Program-made: the position numbers and the translations under genes
Assembly (NCBI GenBank): GCA_003117195.1
Contig: BDSI01000189.1
Coordinates: forward strand, 1-64,000
Length of the DNA: 64,000 nucleotides
From: Eudorina sp. 2006-703-Eu-15
Taxonomy: Eukaryota; Chlorophyta; Chlorophyceae; Chlamydomonadales; Volvocaceae
Direction: 5' to 3'
Part shown: positions 45,749-58,000 of the stretch, piece after piece
How the letters are laid out: every line of letters starts with the position of its first letter
How positions within the stretch are numbered: the first letter of the stretch is position 1
Notes under the pieces: generated by a model
What the model was told of the DNA's origin: nothing
Seen by the model: the letters and a program-made list of their open reading frames with translations, nothing else
The model's database searches: none

Positions 45749-48700
45749 GCCTAAAAAAGGATGTGCTCTAATATTCATGACACCCGATATAAAGCTTAAT
45801 AAGCATAGATTTTTGAGTTGACGCGCTTGCAACATGCAAGGAGACCGGGACCGAGACCAGGGCCGAGATGCGAGCAGCATTGCCGCCGACTGAACCGAGC
45901 ACGTATACAAGCAACACTTGTAATTGACAAAGTCTGAAGCCCAAAGCCAAGCAAACGGTCTTCTGTCACCGTCTCATAATCGACGGTTGAGTAGCTCCGG
46001 ACCATTGTACGGCATGGCGCATTGTTGATGCTCGTGGTTGATGCTCACGATGAGCATTACTGCAAGCTCCGAGACGGAGCTGGTCGACAGGTACCAAATA
46101 TCAGAAATAGCAGTTACGACATTTGATGTTTGATAATATTCACGAAGTTGTCGTTTGGATGCTATGATGACAGCTTGCCGACGGCCCTCGTGGACGGCTC
46201 TGCTTGAGGCCATTTAAGTATGTAATACAGTCAAACATAAATGTAATATGTAGAAATGTAACACTATGATGTGAAGCAAAGTTCTGCTGCTGTCACTACA
46301 ATAATATTTGAAATGATGACAATGACTTGGGAGAGAGAGACACGCCGTAACATTAATATTCACTTGGGTTCGGCCAGCCTTGACGATTAGCAACAGCAGC
46401 AGGAGAAGCAGCAGCAGCAGTAGCAGCGGCAATCAGTCGACAGCCATGCGTTCCGTGAAGCCCAAGAGCCGGGGGAGGCCTTCAAGTCGCGCGCTGCGCG
46501 CATTAAAAGTACGTAGCAGCCATTAGTTCAACTTTCGTGCCGTCGGTATGACGGCCTTTCAGGTTATTGCGTATTCCGTCTGTAATCCCCAAACGACCTG
46601 CATATGCCCCCTCCCCGCCGGTTGATTGTGATGGCGGGTCTGGCGCGGTGCAAACCTCGCGACATGGGCCCGTTTCACCGCCCTGGAGTGGGGCGGGGTC
46701 CACCATGTAACATGGCGTTCGTTCGCTAACACTCACACCGCTACCAACTCCTGCCATCCGTCCACGCGCAGGTTATCTGGACGTCAAGTACCCCATCCGC
46801 CACCTTCCGGCGTTCATCCACGGCGGCTGGCCGATCACAACTCCGCCGTCCGGGAGTGAGTTGCTGCCATGCCGTACACCGCCCGCCATCTGAACCTCTT
46901 GCCGGCTATTAATTGCGGTAGCAGTAAGGAATGAGAAAACGAGGGCATACAGAATTACTTGGTGGCATCGTATTTACAGATTCTCGTGTGCGTCCAGGCC
47001 CCATGTTTGAAGTCGTACACCTTTGGTAGTCAACGGGTGTCGCGCAGACGTTACAAGTTAGAATTCACCAACGTTTTGCAAAAACACCACAGCCAGAACT
47101 GACCCATGCAAGATGCAAAGGCGGAGCTTCCAGACGGGATTGCAGTGGGCGGGGCGAATAACACCTGGGATCCCATGTACAGCGCATGTATCCACATGGT
47201 CCTGCCTAGTGGACTTCACCCAGGGGTGAAATTCCTTTGCAGTGCCTTTCCTTGCCAAGCGGAAATGATGGCCGTATTGTGCTGTGGCTGTGGTTCTTGC
47301 AGTACGTTGCCGTGTGCCAATTATGGGCACACGCATGTCGTACAGAGGGCCTTTTCGTGCGCCGTCCAGGCACATGGTGGGAATGTACAGCAACTACAGT
47401 TCACAAAGCCATATCATCCAGCACGTCCGGTGCGCCGCGATGGTTCCGTTTTTGCAGTGTGTGGTGAGGAAGCTGCTGCGACTGTCACTGGTGACCCACG
47501 GGGTACACTGTAATATCATAAACATTAAGGGACACTGGGCCCGCTGTGATTGCGGTGCCGGACGATGACTGGCAGGGACAAACGATTCCATGCCCAGAGC
47601 CCAGAGCTGGGCCCTTCGCACAGGAGAGTGCAGCCTCCACCGCTTGATAAGGTGCCACGCGCTCCATCCAGCACGTCTTTGTCTTAAACGTACACATGAA
47701 ACTATCGTACATATGCCTTTGACGAACATATACGCAAACAACGTATCGTTCGTTGACTCGAGCAGCAGCAGCAGCGATTCACTTTGCAGGCATTGCAAGC
47801 AATGTCCGGCGCTATCCAGCCTTGTCGATCTGTGTTTCGAGGATCATGGGAAACAAATCCTTGCTCATCGCAGTGGTACGAAACGTTTTGCCTGCCAGCC
47901 ATGTGGCCATTTCGGCAGCCAAGCCCGCTTATGCGTAGCGAGGCGTAGCGTCAGGTTTATGCACGGCTTGTACTGTACTTAATCGCGCTAAAGCGCATGT
48001 AGGTAACTTGTTCCCCAATCTTCGTTTCTAGTGCTGAGATAGATTCTCCTGAAATCCATTCCTATTTTTGTCGTTGCAAACGAAGCGTAACCATATAGCG
48101 TAACCTTATTTGTCGTATGGCGTATGGGAAAACTGCACGTTTGGGCGTTTGACAGCCTCATTATTATTTGCAATATCGCCTTACACAGCAGCAGCGACAG
48201 CTGGCAGCGGGGCACATAGCGAATCGCCTACAGGTACAAATGATGGGCTGAGAAGTCACTTTAAGTCAAGCGGGAGTATGAGAAATGTATTTCATGACAT
48301 GTCTGATCCCATGCGGATAATCAGAATTGTTGGAGTGGCCAGAGGCTTCCGTGCCTTTCTAACTGTAGGTCCGCTGCCATGTTATCAAAAAATACAGAAG
48401 AACAATAAATGCTATTTGGTAAAAGTCAAGTCAAGGAAGGCCCAAAACTGTACAGTATTCATGAACGAAAAAGTATTGGTTTGTCCGTACATGGCGACAT
48501 ATATATTGAAAATTTTCCGTTCAGCGCTTGTATTTAAAATGCAGAGTGAGACGTTGGTCAGAAAATTATTCCGCTGATAACTACAACTCCATATATATAC
48601 CTTACAAAAGTAGATACATGGGACCATCGCTCAACTGACGTTGGTGTTGTTATTGAAGAATGATCAGACAGTCATCGCATGACGCAGGTGAGATCATGGT

Positions 48701-49024
48701 TTTCGAGTAGCTGGGCGAATCCAAGCTGCTAGTGCATGCGCGCCGTCTGCCGGCGACACCGCGACACATCTTTTAGCATTGGCCTGCTGCATCCTAAATT
48801 ATGTAAGGTTTACACCTTGGTTTCGCCTGTGATTGCTTTCGGCAAAGTTGTCGTAATACGGTACCATACCGACTGCAAAAGGTAGGCGTCGTGATCGATT
48901 GCCTGGAAGAATACCAGATCTTGCACAGCAAGCAGATGCGTGCGTATATTTTTTGTCAAGATCCCACGCTTGCAATCCCGCGCATCTCGCTGCAAAACTA
49001 GCTGTTGACAGCGTCTTCGCAGGG
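45749..49024. other. Intergenic region between divergent SGNH and FAS1 genes
   Basis: AT-richer DNA with a CAG-rich tract (46385-46430). One exon-like fragment lies at 46771-46860 (+): a CGCGCAG acceptor-like site precedes YLDVKYPIRHLPAFIHGGWP in one frame. A candidate short first exon at 46446-46511 (MRSVKPKSRGRP, then GTACGT) does not join it in phase. Open frames on both strands at 47058-47800 are unassigned. The FAS1 promoter should lie in the last part; a TATATTTT occurs near 48942. Confidence 0.4.
45785..45792 (-). promoter_or_regulatory. TATA box of the SGNH hydrolase gene
   Basis: On the minus strand TTTATATC lies ~37-44 bp before the start codon at 45748. As for NAR1, normal TATA spacing would leave a 5' leader of only ~10-15 nt. 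Confidence 0.45.
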
Positions 49025-52000
49025 ATGTTGGCTGCGAATTTCTCACCATTTGTAACATGTGAAAATGCCCCAGGTCGATTGCGATCACTGGTCCTTCTTG
49101 TGGCCACAGTCTGTGCGGGTTACGGGGTTGCTACGGCGCAGCCCACCTACAACAGCATCCTGGACGTCGTTGCCAATCGCCCTGATCTCACTGTGGTCAA
49201 CGCACTTGTGCAGTCAGCGGGCCTCGCTGACGCCCTGAACAACTCGAGCGCGAATTTGACCGGATTTCTGCCCAATGACGCGTGAGTGAGCGGTGTCAAC
49301 GAATCTACCAGTGTCCGTGCGTTGCACACCGTGGTCTGACCCCCGCTGTGTGCCAAGCCAGTTCTCTCCGGCCTAGCTCTCAGAACAATGCGTGCGGCAT
49401 GCATGTGCATGTGCCGAACGAACATTTTGTTTCGGTTCGTTCCGTGCATAGACTGTCTGTTGCCTCGTGCTCCAGTATGTATGCATCCGCACCTGCCATC
49501 CATCGGGTGCAGCATGCGGGGCAATTGTTTGATGCATGGCCGTCCAATGCCAGGTCAGTATATATGCGCTTTGTAACGACGCGTGTGGGTACTTAGCGTA
49601 CAAGTGTAACCACTGCGGAAGCGTAGGATCAGAGTCTAGTAGTCTTGGCGTAGTGAGGAAACGATCCTCAGCCGTTAGGCGTAATAGCGACGGCACCCGC
49701 CCTACCCGTGCGAGCCTTTATGCGCCTAGGCCCTCGCTCAGGCCTAGTACCGTACTTCGGCATGTAGCGCGTGATACCATAAACCCTACCACGACGTACG
49801 CCCCGTAGTGGAAGGTGTCTTGAAGGTGATCCTTCCGTATACGGTCCTTCCGTATACGGTCCTTCCGTATACGGTCATAACCGTATACGGCTTCCCAGGC
49901 CGATAGCTCTGTGGCTTTGTGTCGCGGTGCCTACGTCCTTAAGTATTTCTTAAGTCCGTAACATCCGCGTTACACTCCCCCCCCTCTGAAGCGAACGTCC
50001 CGAGAGCTCTGTGGCCCAGGGGTCATCAGCCATCAGCCATTTACCGTTGTTGTTTACCGTCGTGATTTCCGAGTGTCATCAGCACCCTGAGGCGGCTGCG
50101 GAACGGCCGATGCATCTTGCTTCTCCTGTTGAGGCGGAGGGGCCACTTCCCTGGCCCGGTTTTCCTGTTTTTGCGCCTTGAGCGCAGCATGACAATGCTC
50201 CTTGCGGCTCGCCTCAGGCAGGCGGGCTTCGTATGCTTCCACCAGCTGTTCCACCGGGGCGGACTCCCGTAGCGAGTTGTCAGGCTCCCAACTGTTTTCA
50301 GAAGGTGGGAAGCCCTGCCATTTGACAAAATACTCGCGCCTCGGTGATCCACGATATCATCTACCATCCAGTACTCATGTTCACCGATTGTGAAGGCCGG
50401 TGGTGGCGGAGTCCGGCCATCCCGCTTGTAAGGTTTCAGCAACGAAACGTGGAACACTGGGTGTATCTTCATGTCTACTGGCAAACTGAGTTTGGCGGCC
50501 GCGGATCCAACCATCTTCTCTATACGGTACGGACCGATCCAACGCGGCATCAGCTTGCGTGTCCCAGGGGACTTGAACGTAATGTTCTTCGTATTGAGCA
50601 ACACCTCTTGACCCTCAGAGAAGGCGACAGCTTTCCGTCGCTTGTCGGCATGCTTCTTCTGATGTTCCTGCGCGACTTGCAGGCACGCCTTTGCTCTCGC
50701 GAGTCGTTCATGAGTCGTGATCACGGAGGCTGGACTCGAATCGTACAGCGCCAGGCACATTACTTTGTAACCCAAGGTCAGCCGGGGTACGCGGCTGCCT
50801 CCCACCGTTCAATAAGAACGGGGTGGTGCCAATAGACTCCTGCCAAGCATTGTTTATCGCGAACTCCACAAGCGGCAGGTGGTCTTCCCAATCATCATGT
50901 GTGGGACCAATGTAGTGCCTGAGTGTCTCCTCTAGGAGTCGGTTCATCCGCTCGGTCTGGCCATCTGTTTGTGGATGAAACGCCGTACTCATATAGCAAT
51001 GAGTCCCAAGCAGGCGCGTTACTTCCTTCCAGAATTGCTCGTGAACCGTGGATCGCGGTCTGAGACTAAGTTTCTGGGTAGTCCGTGTTGCTTGAAGACA
51101 GTGGACACAAATAGGCGTGCCAAGTCTTCCGCCGTGGCGCTGGTGTGCGTGGCAGCAAAGTGGGTCATCTTGCTGAGCCGGTCCACAAACACAACGACAG
51201 CGTCATGCCCGTTTTTGGTGGTTGGCAGCTGTGTGATCAGATCCAGGGACACGCTTTCCCACACTCCCTGTGGAATCGGGAGAGGACGCAGTAGGCCCCC
51301 GGCTTCCTGTTTAGGGGCTTGTTTTGCTGGCACGAAGGGCAAGCTGCAACGTATCGTTGTACGTCTGTGTGGAGGCCAGGCCACCAGAACGTTCGCGCGA
51401 TTGCTTCCTGGGTGCGATTTGCACCACGGTGCCCACTGAACGGAGTGTCATGGTACTCCTGAATAATTGACGTGCGCAGCGCGGGGTCATTGGGTACGAC
51501 TATCTGATCTCCCTTGTACCAGAACCCATCTTCCCGTCTTTTTAACTGCATCCGTGCTGCCTTCGGTTTTCTTCCTGAGAACCAAGGGTCTCCAGCATAC
51601 CCTCCACGTATCCGTTTGCCAAGGTCGCCAACCGTTAGGGCCCCGGCAAGCACCGTTAGCACCGTGTCATGGATCCGACTGAGGGGGTCAGCCACGTTGA
51701 TACGCCCTGGACGGTATTCCCATTTCATACCGTTGAACCGCTGAAGGTATTCCATCCAGCGTGCCTGTCTGCGAGACAGCAACCCAGCTCCGCGCTGCTC
51801 ATGCAAATAAACCAAGGGGTGGTGGTCCGTAACCAGAGTGAACTCACAACCCTCTAGGTAACAGCGCCATTCCGTCAAAGCGTGAATGACTCCGAGGCAT
51901 TCCTGATCCGTGGTTGTGTAGTTGTGTTCAGCACTGGTGAACTTCTGGCTTGTGTAGGCTACTGGGTGTCCGTCCTGCATAAGGACGGCTCCCGTACCGT

Positions 52001-55000
52001 ATATCGATGCGTCGGACCAGACCTCAAAGGATTTATCCAGCTGGGGTAGGGTGAGGACAGGTGCATTGATCAAGGCTGTCTTAATGCCCTCGAATGCAGC
52101 TTGGCACCGAGGCGACCAGTCGAAGGGCACTTTCGACCCGGTCAGAGCTGTCAAGGGAGCTGCTAAGCTCGAGTACCCCTGGATAAAGCGTCTGAAGTAA
52201 TTTGCCAATCCAAGGAATTCGCGGAGCTTACGAACGTCCTTGGGGACGGGCCAATCACGCACCGTCGCAACCTTAGTGGCATCAACTTTCAGACCCTCGC
52301 GGCTCACGATATGCCCGAGGAACTTCAATTCCGATTTATTGAAGTCGCATTTTGACAGCTTAGCCTTGAACTGGTGCTCGCGCAGCAACGACAACACAGT
52401 ACGGAGGTGTTGTACGTGCTCGCCAGGTGTCTTACTGAACACCAAAATGTCGTCCAAATACAGTAGGACAAATTTCCCAATGTACTTAGCAAAAATCCCA
52501 TTCATCACGGATTGGAAAGTCGCAGGCGCATTTGTCAGTCCGAAACAAAGTACCCGAAAAGCGAACTGACCCATTCCCGGGGCGATAAATGCCGTTTTGG
52601 GAATATCTTCCGGAGATATGCGGATCTGATAATAACCTTGCTGGAGGTCAAGTGATGTAAACACTTGTGCACCTTGTAGCGTGTCAAAAATTTCCGTGAT
52701 GTTGGGCATTGGGTACCGCCTTTTCACCGTAATTTTGTTCAGAGCGCGATAGTCGAGGCACATACGCAGCTCTCCGCTTGCTTTCTGGACGAAAAGTACC
52801 GGCGCCCCGTACGGGGAATTGGAAGGCTCAATATAACCTTTCGCCAGAAGATCGGTGACTTGTTTCCGTACTTCCTCCATTTCTTTAGGCGAAAGCCTAT
52901 ACATCCGTTTTGCAGGCGGTTCCGCATTCGGCACGAGGGGAATAGTGTGACCGGTACCGCGGTCAGGCGGTAGGCCTTTGAGCTCTTCAAACACGTCCTG
53001 AAATTCATGTAATAGCGCCTGTATTTCCTGCTCCGGAGCCAGGTTGTCACCGACACTTTCGGCTCGGCCAGCGACGGTTGCTGCGAGCGCTGTGTGCTCG
53101 ACGGACGGTTGGCTCTCTGCGCGCACCAGCATTAGATAACTGCGCGCTCCCCGTGCAAGGGCCTTTGCCGCTTGTTTAGCAGAAAGGAGCCCTATATCCT
53201 TATCGCCGGTAACCTGAACAGTTGCGGTACTAAGCAGCGGTTTGCTGCTCAGCGGATCAAAGCCTTCCAGCGCTGCGTGTGACGGCTTGAGTTTGACATC
53301 ACGTCCTTTGTGGCAAATGATCACCCTGTTACGCTTGTAATCCATACGTGCTTGGCGGGCGTGTAGCCAATCTGAACTCAGGATTACGTCGATTCCCGGC
53401 ACCCCTTCGGGCAGCACCAACAGTGTGACCCACTCGGTATGATTTCCGATCCGTAATCTAGCACGGACCTGACCGTGTAACCGAGAGGATTGGCCATCTG
53501 CAAGCCGTACCGTGACCGTAACTGATTGCTGTACAAGCAAAGACAAGCGTCGTGCAAGGGACAACGTAATAAAGCCATGGGCAGTTCCGTTGCAATCCGC
53601 ACCGCTGTCTACCAGAGTTCGTGCTGGAGAATCGGCAATCCTAGCATCGAACTGCATCGTATGACTGCGCCCAACGCACAGAGTACTCAACTTCGCTGGT
53701 TCCCTGGGCGGGTCGTACCAAAGCTGCACCGGCCAATGAATTCCCGGTAGCTGCACCCGTTGTCCATCTTTCCCTGGGCCCGTAAACAACTGCGTTCCCA
53801 CAGGGTATGTCTTAAACAGTTGGAATCCAGCTTTCCTGAAAAGATACTGGGCATGCGGCCACTGTGGCGCAACAAACACAGCGCTTGTACACTCTGGCAA
53901 TTTGAGCTTGCATTTCTGATAATGCCGCAGCCATTGATCGATCTGTGTGACTGGAGGGTGAGCCCATACCGCTTCGCCCGACACATCATGGTCGAAGAAC
54001 GAACGGCTGGGACAGGCAAAACGCTGACACAATCGATTGCCGCCATCATCATTACACGCCGCGTCAAAGGTGAACGTCCGACCGAGCTTCGTTTGAACCG
54101 CTCGAAATTCTGAGTCCAAAAACATCCTATCAGACGTCTCAGCCTCTGGCGGAGGCGGCAACCAATCACTCAAGTCAGGCGGAACAATAGCAGGCCCATC
54201 CTGCAAAACCGGTACGGGTCCATCGTGCATTTCAGCAGCAACACCCCGTGAGTCATTCCTTCCCTGACTGAGACCCTCCAAGCGCTTGCCAAATCCCTAT
54301 TCTTGCATCGGGTCTCCCCTTCCGCCGCGACCACCACGCCCCCGGCCATTGCCCCTTCCGCGGTTCTTATTACGCTCATTATGCTGGAGCCGTACAGGCG
54401 GCCCAGCCAGTTCCCTGATTTGCTCGCAGACGCCCGATTCCTTATGCTTCTTCAAGTCTTGGACCATGTGTCCACAACCGTAGCACATGACCGGCGGCTT
54501 GCTGCCGCCATCAGACTTGCTTCCATGGCGTTTCTGCTTGCGCAGGGTTTTGGAGCGGGGGGTTTTGACAAAGTTAAGCGTGGCAGCCATACTCTTAAGG
54601 GCGGCAACACGAGAGCGAATTTCTTGACCGGTGGCGTACTCAATCAAGTCATCGAGTGATTTCCAATCCCGGCCGTTCGCATCCGTAACACATGCCTTTC
54701 GCATTGCCGTGGGTAACCCGTGCACGAACCATGCAATCATTTCACCCTGTGACATATCCCGTGCATCACGGATGACATCACGGAAACGCTGTGTGTATTC
54801 CTGCACACGTTCCCCTGATTTCATATTATGCTCGCCGGCAAACAGGCGTTCCCGTACTTCATTGGCTGTATGCCGCCGTACATCCCCATATTGCAAAAGG
54901 AATGCAGCACGCAAAGCAGGCAAAGTAAGCTGCTCGCCCTTATCAGCATACATTTTCAGAAGTGCTTGCCCCCATTCCTGTGCACGACCCGTCAGCCAGA

Positions 55001-58000
55001 AGGCAAAATGCTTCGTTGGTTCTAATCCCGACGCTTGCATGTACTGCACGAGCGTATCGAACCAAGTCTGAGTGCACGAAATATGGGTATCGACCTTCCC
55101 GTGAAACTTCACGGGTTAGGCAAGCGACGGTGACCTATGCTCACCTCGGAACCCTGCTGCCCGGCAGTCGGCTCAGCTCCCGTGACTTGTGCTGGCCGCT
55201 GCGCCACCATTGCCCACGACTGCCCACCTGGGTTGGAAGGCCCAGCTTCTGTCGGAGCACGGCGATCGTTCAAGTGCCGCATCATCTCCACCGCGACTAT
55301 TCCGGTCTCCTTCGGGTCCAAGCGCTCCTTCCCCAGGGCACCCGCGACGGCCTCGCGCGTCAGATTAGCAAGCTCCGAGAAAGGAAGTGGGGAACCTTGC
55401 ATTGCTTCCATAAAGCGGGCCACCATCTCCTTGATGGGTGCCACGGCCGGCTGGTGCGGGATTCATGTTGCGGGGACAGAGCCGGCGCCAGGAGAGTCGG
55501 TTGGCCCACCACCTGGGGTGGCCTGCGCCGCGGGCACTAAAGCTGCGGCGCCCGGTGCCATGGGAACCATCTGCGGGCGCTCCGGCGCTGGCTTGGCGTC
55601 GACCGCCATCCGGTCTTGCTGTAGCTGCGCCTGCTCCATCCGCAGGGCATCGACCTTCTCCTTGGCGGCGGCGTCCGCCTTCCTCTGGCGTTTGTTCTCC
55701 CGGCGGCGCTGCTGCTTGTTCTTGCGGCGCTCCGACTCAGAAGATGAGTCAAACGCCTGACCGGATTCCGACGAGCTGGAGGTTGTCGGCGAGCGCCCCC
55801 GGCGCGGCGGGGGACTGGCCAGCTGACCAACCTGCCGGGTCAGGCGCTTGAAGTCCGCCTGCAGGTCGGTGGTCTTGGTAACCAACGTGCCGACCAGATC
55901 CACCGTGTTCGCCGTCATCGCTTCCAACTTATCTGTCCGGTCGATCAGCCGCTGCTGGGTCTGCAGCATCTGCCATATCATTTCCATGGTGACCGGCGCA
56001 TTGGCGCCCGCCGCCGCACCGTTGTCCGGAGCGGCAGTGGTCGCACGAGCGCCAGCCGTGCCCTCGCCGGCTGGTCCAGCACCGTTGACAGCCGGGGCCT
56101 TCTCCGTGAGACCCGTGTTCGCCAACTCGTTGGCGAGCGAGCTGTCAGCCTGTCGGGCGGCCGTCCGCGGCAGAGGGGCATCGTCATCATCGTCAGAAGT
56201 TTCGAGGGAAGAAGACGAGCTGGACAGCGAATCAGAGGATGTCGGAACAGCCAGGGCGCGCTTCGCATCAACAACGGCAGTGCCCGTAGCGACCGGTTTC
56301 TTGCCGGTAATGTCTTCCATCTCCTCATCGCTGTTGAAATAGGTCTTATTACCTATCTTCTGCCGCACAATGGGACCCTTCTTAACAGGCATTTTCTTCG
56401 GTCCCGACTTCTTCTTCCCGGTGCGAGCGGCAGCCCTCTTATAGAGCTCCGGCAACGACAAAGCCTTCTGAAGCATCTTTAACTTATGCTCGACCTTCGA
56501 GCCCGTTCCCTTGCGACCCACCGACTGGGTCTTGGCGCCCTGCGCCACCTTTTCGGTCGCCAGATCGACCTCCGTGTCCGAGTCCAGTCCCGGCACTGGG
56601 GCTGGCTTGGCAGGCAGAGTAGCATTAGGCTTGGGCGGCATTTTTTTTTCTAGCACTTAAAAATAAAATGGAAAAGACTCTAGTTGGTCGTAGGATACCA
56701 CTGTAACGACGCGTGTGGGTACTTAGCGTACAAGTGTAACCACTGCGGAAGCGTAGGATCAGAGTCTAGTAGTCTTGGCGTAGTGAGGAAACGATCCTCA
56801 GCCGCTAGGCGTAATAGCGACGGCACCCGCCCTACCCGTGCGAGCCTTTATGCGCCTAGGCCCTCGCTCAGGCCTAGTACCGTACTTCGGCATGTAGCGC
56901 GTGATACCATAAACCCTACCACGACGTACGCCCCGTAGTGGAAGGTGTCTTGAAGGTGATCCTTCCGTATACGGTCCTTCCGTATACGGTCCTTCCGTAT
57001 ACGGTCATAACCGTATACGGCTTCCCAGGCCGATAGCTCTGTGGCTTTGTGTCGCGGTGCCTACGTCCTTAAGTATTTCTTAAGTCCGTAACATCCGCGT
57101 TACACGCTTCCGACGTTGTCCCTCTGATTTTTAGAGTTCATGGCTAAATAGCGAGAGGAAGTGTAGGACACAAGGGCATTGCCTTTTCCACGCGACCACC
57201 GAACATCACACGCATACATGCATGCAGGGCCTTCGCGGCGTTAGCGACCGTTCTTGGCTATCCGAACGTCACCTATCTGGCACAAAATCTCACCACGCCC
57301 GAGAAGCAGCGGCTGCTGAAGTACCACGTCGTCAAAAATTTCAGTTTCAGTTGGCCATCCATCTTCCGCATCTTCAGCAGCAGTCTGCCAACGTTGCTGA
57401 CCAAGTGGGTGAGGGATGAAGGCGGCGGGCGGGGTCGTTTGACGATGCGGACTAGCTAGGTGGGTGATGCGGGTGTAGCGGGTGTGTGTGGGGGGGTCGT
57501 TTAAGATTCGCACCAGGTGGGTGAGGAATGCGGGCGGCGGGCGGGTTCGGTTACGGACTAGGTGGCTGGGTGCGGGACGAGGGCGGCGGGCGGCGGAGTC
57601 ATTTGACGGCGGACTAGGTGGGTGAGGGATGAGGCAGGGCGGCGGGCGGGATCGTTTGACGATACATGTAGTCATTTTAATCCTTTTGTATGTATGTGGC
57701 AAGCTGTGCACTTGAAACTGCCCAATGAATGAATGAATGAACGTTACAGCGGACCCCAAAGGGATCAACGGTGTGTACCAGGGCAAGCCCCAGCAGGTCC
57801 CACCGCCAAGGCGGCAAGACACCTCCACACCTCAACGCCGCCCAATGTATACACGACATGATTATTGACGCTCCTGTTGCACCGTCGGTTGCCCTGACAC
57901 TCCGACTCGTCATCAAAATATTTGCATCTCTTGTGTTTTCGTCGATGGCTCCTGCTGCCACCGTGCATTGCATTACCTATTACCGTTGCTTTCTATGCTT

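Larger units (their letters stand above)
49572..57104 (-). mobile_element. Ty3/gypsy chromovirus-like LTR retrotransposon
   Basis: A 7,533-bp element in minus orientation. Two 403-bp LTRs (49572-49974 and 56702-57104) begin TGTAAC and end GTTACA. They appear to differ at one position (T at ~49677, C at ~56807). A 5-bp target-site duplication, CGCTT, flanks the element (49567-49571 and 57105-57109). In element order it has a primer-binding site, gag, then pol with an extra N-terminal domain, protease, RT, RNase H, integrase and a chromodomain, and a polypurine tract. Integrase after RNase H and the chromodomain identify it as Ty3/gypsy. It lies in intron 1 of the FAS1 gene, antisense to it. 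Several reading-frame breaks are present. Confidence 0.97.
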
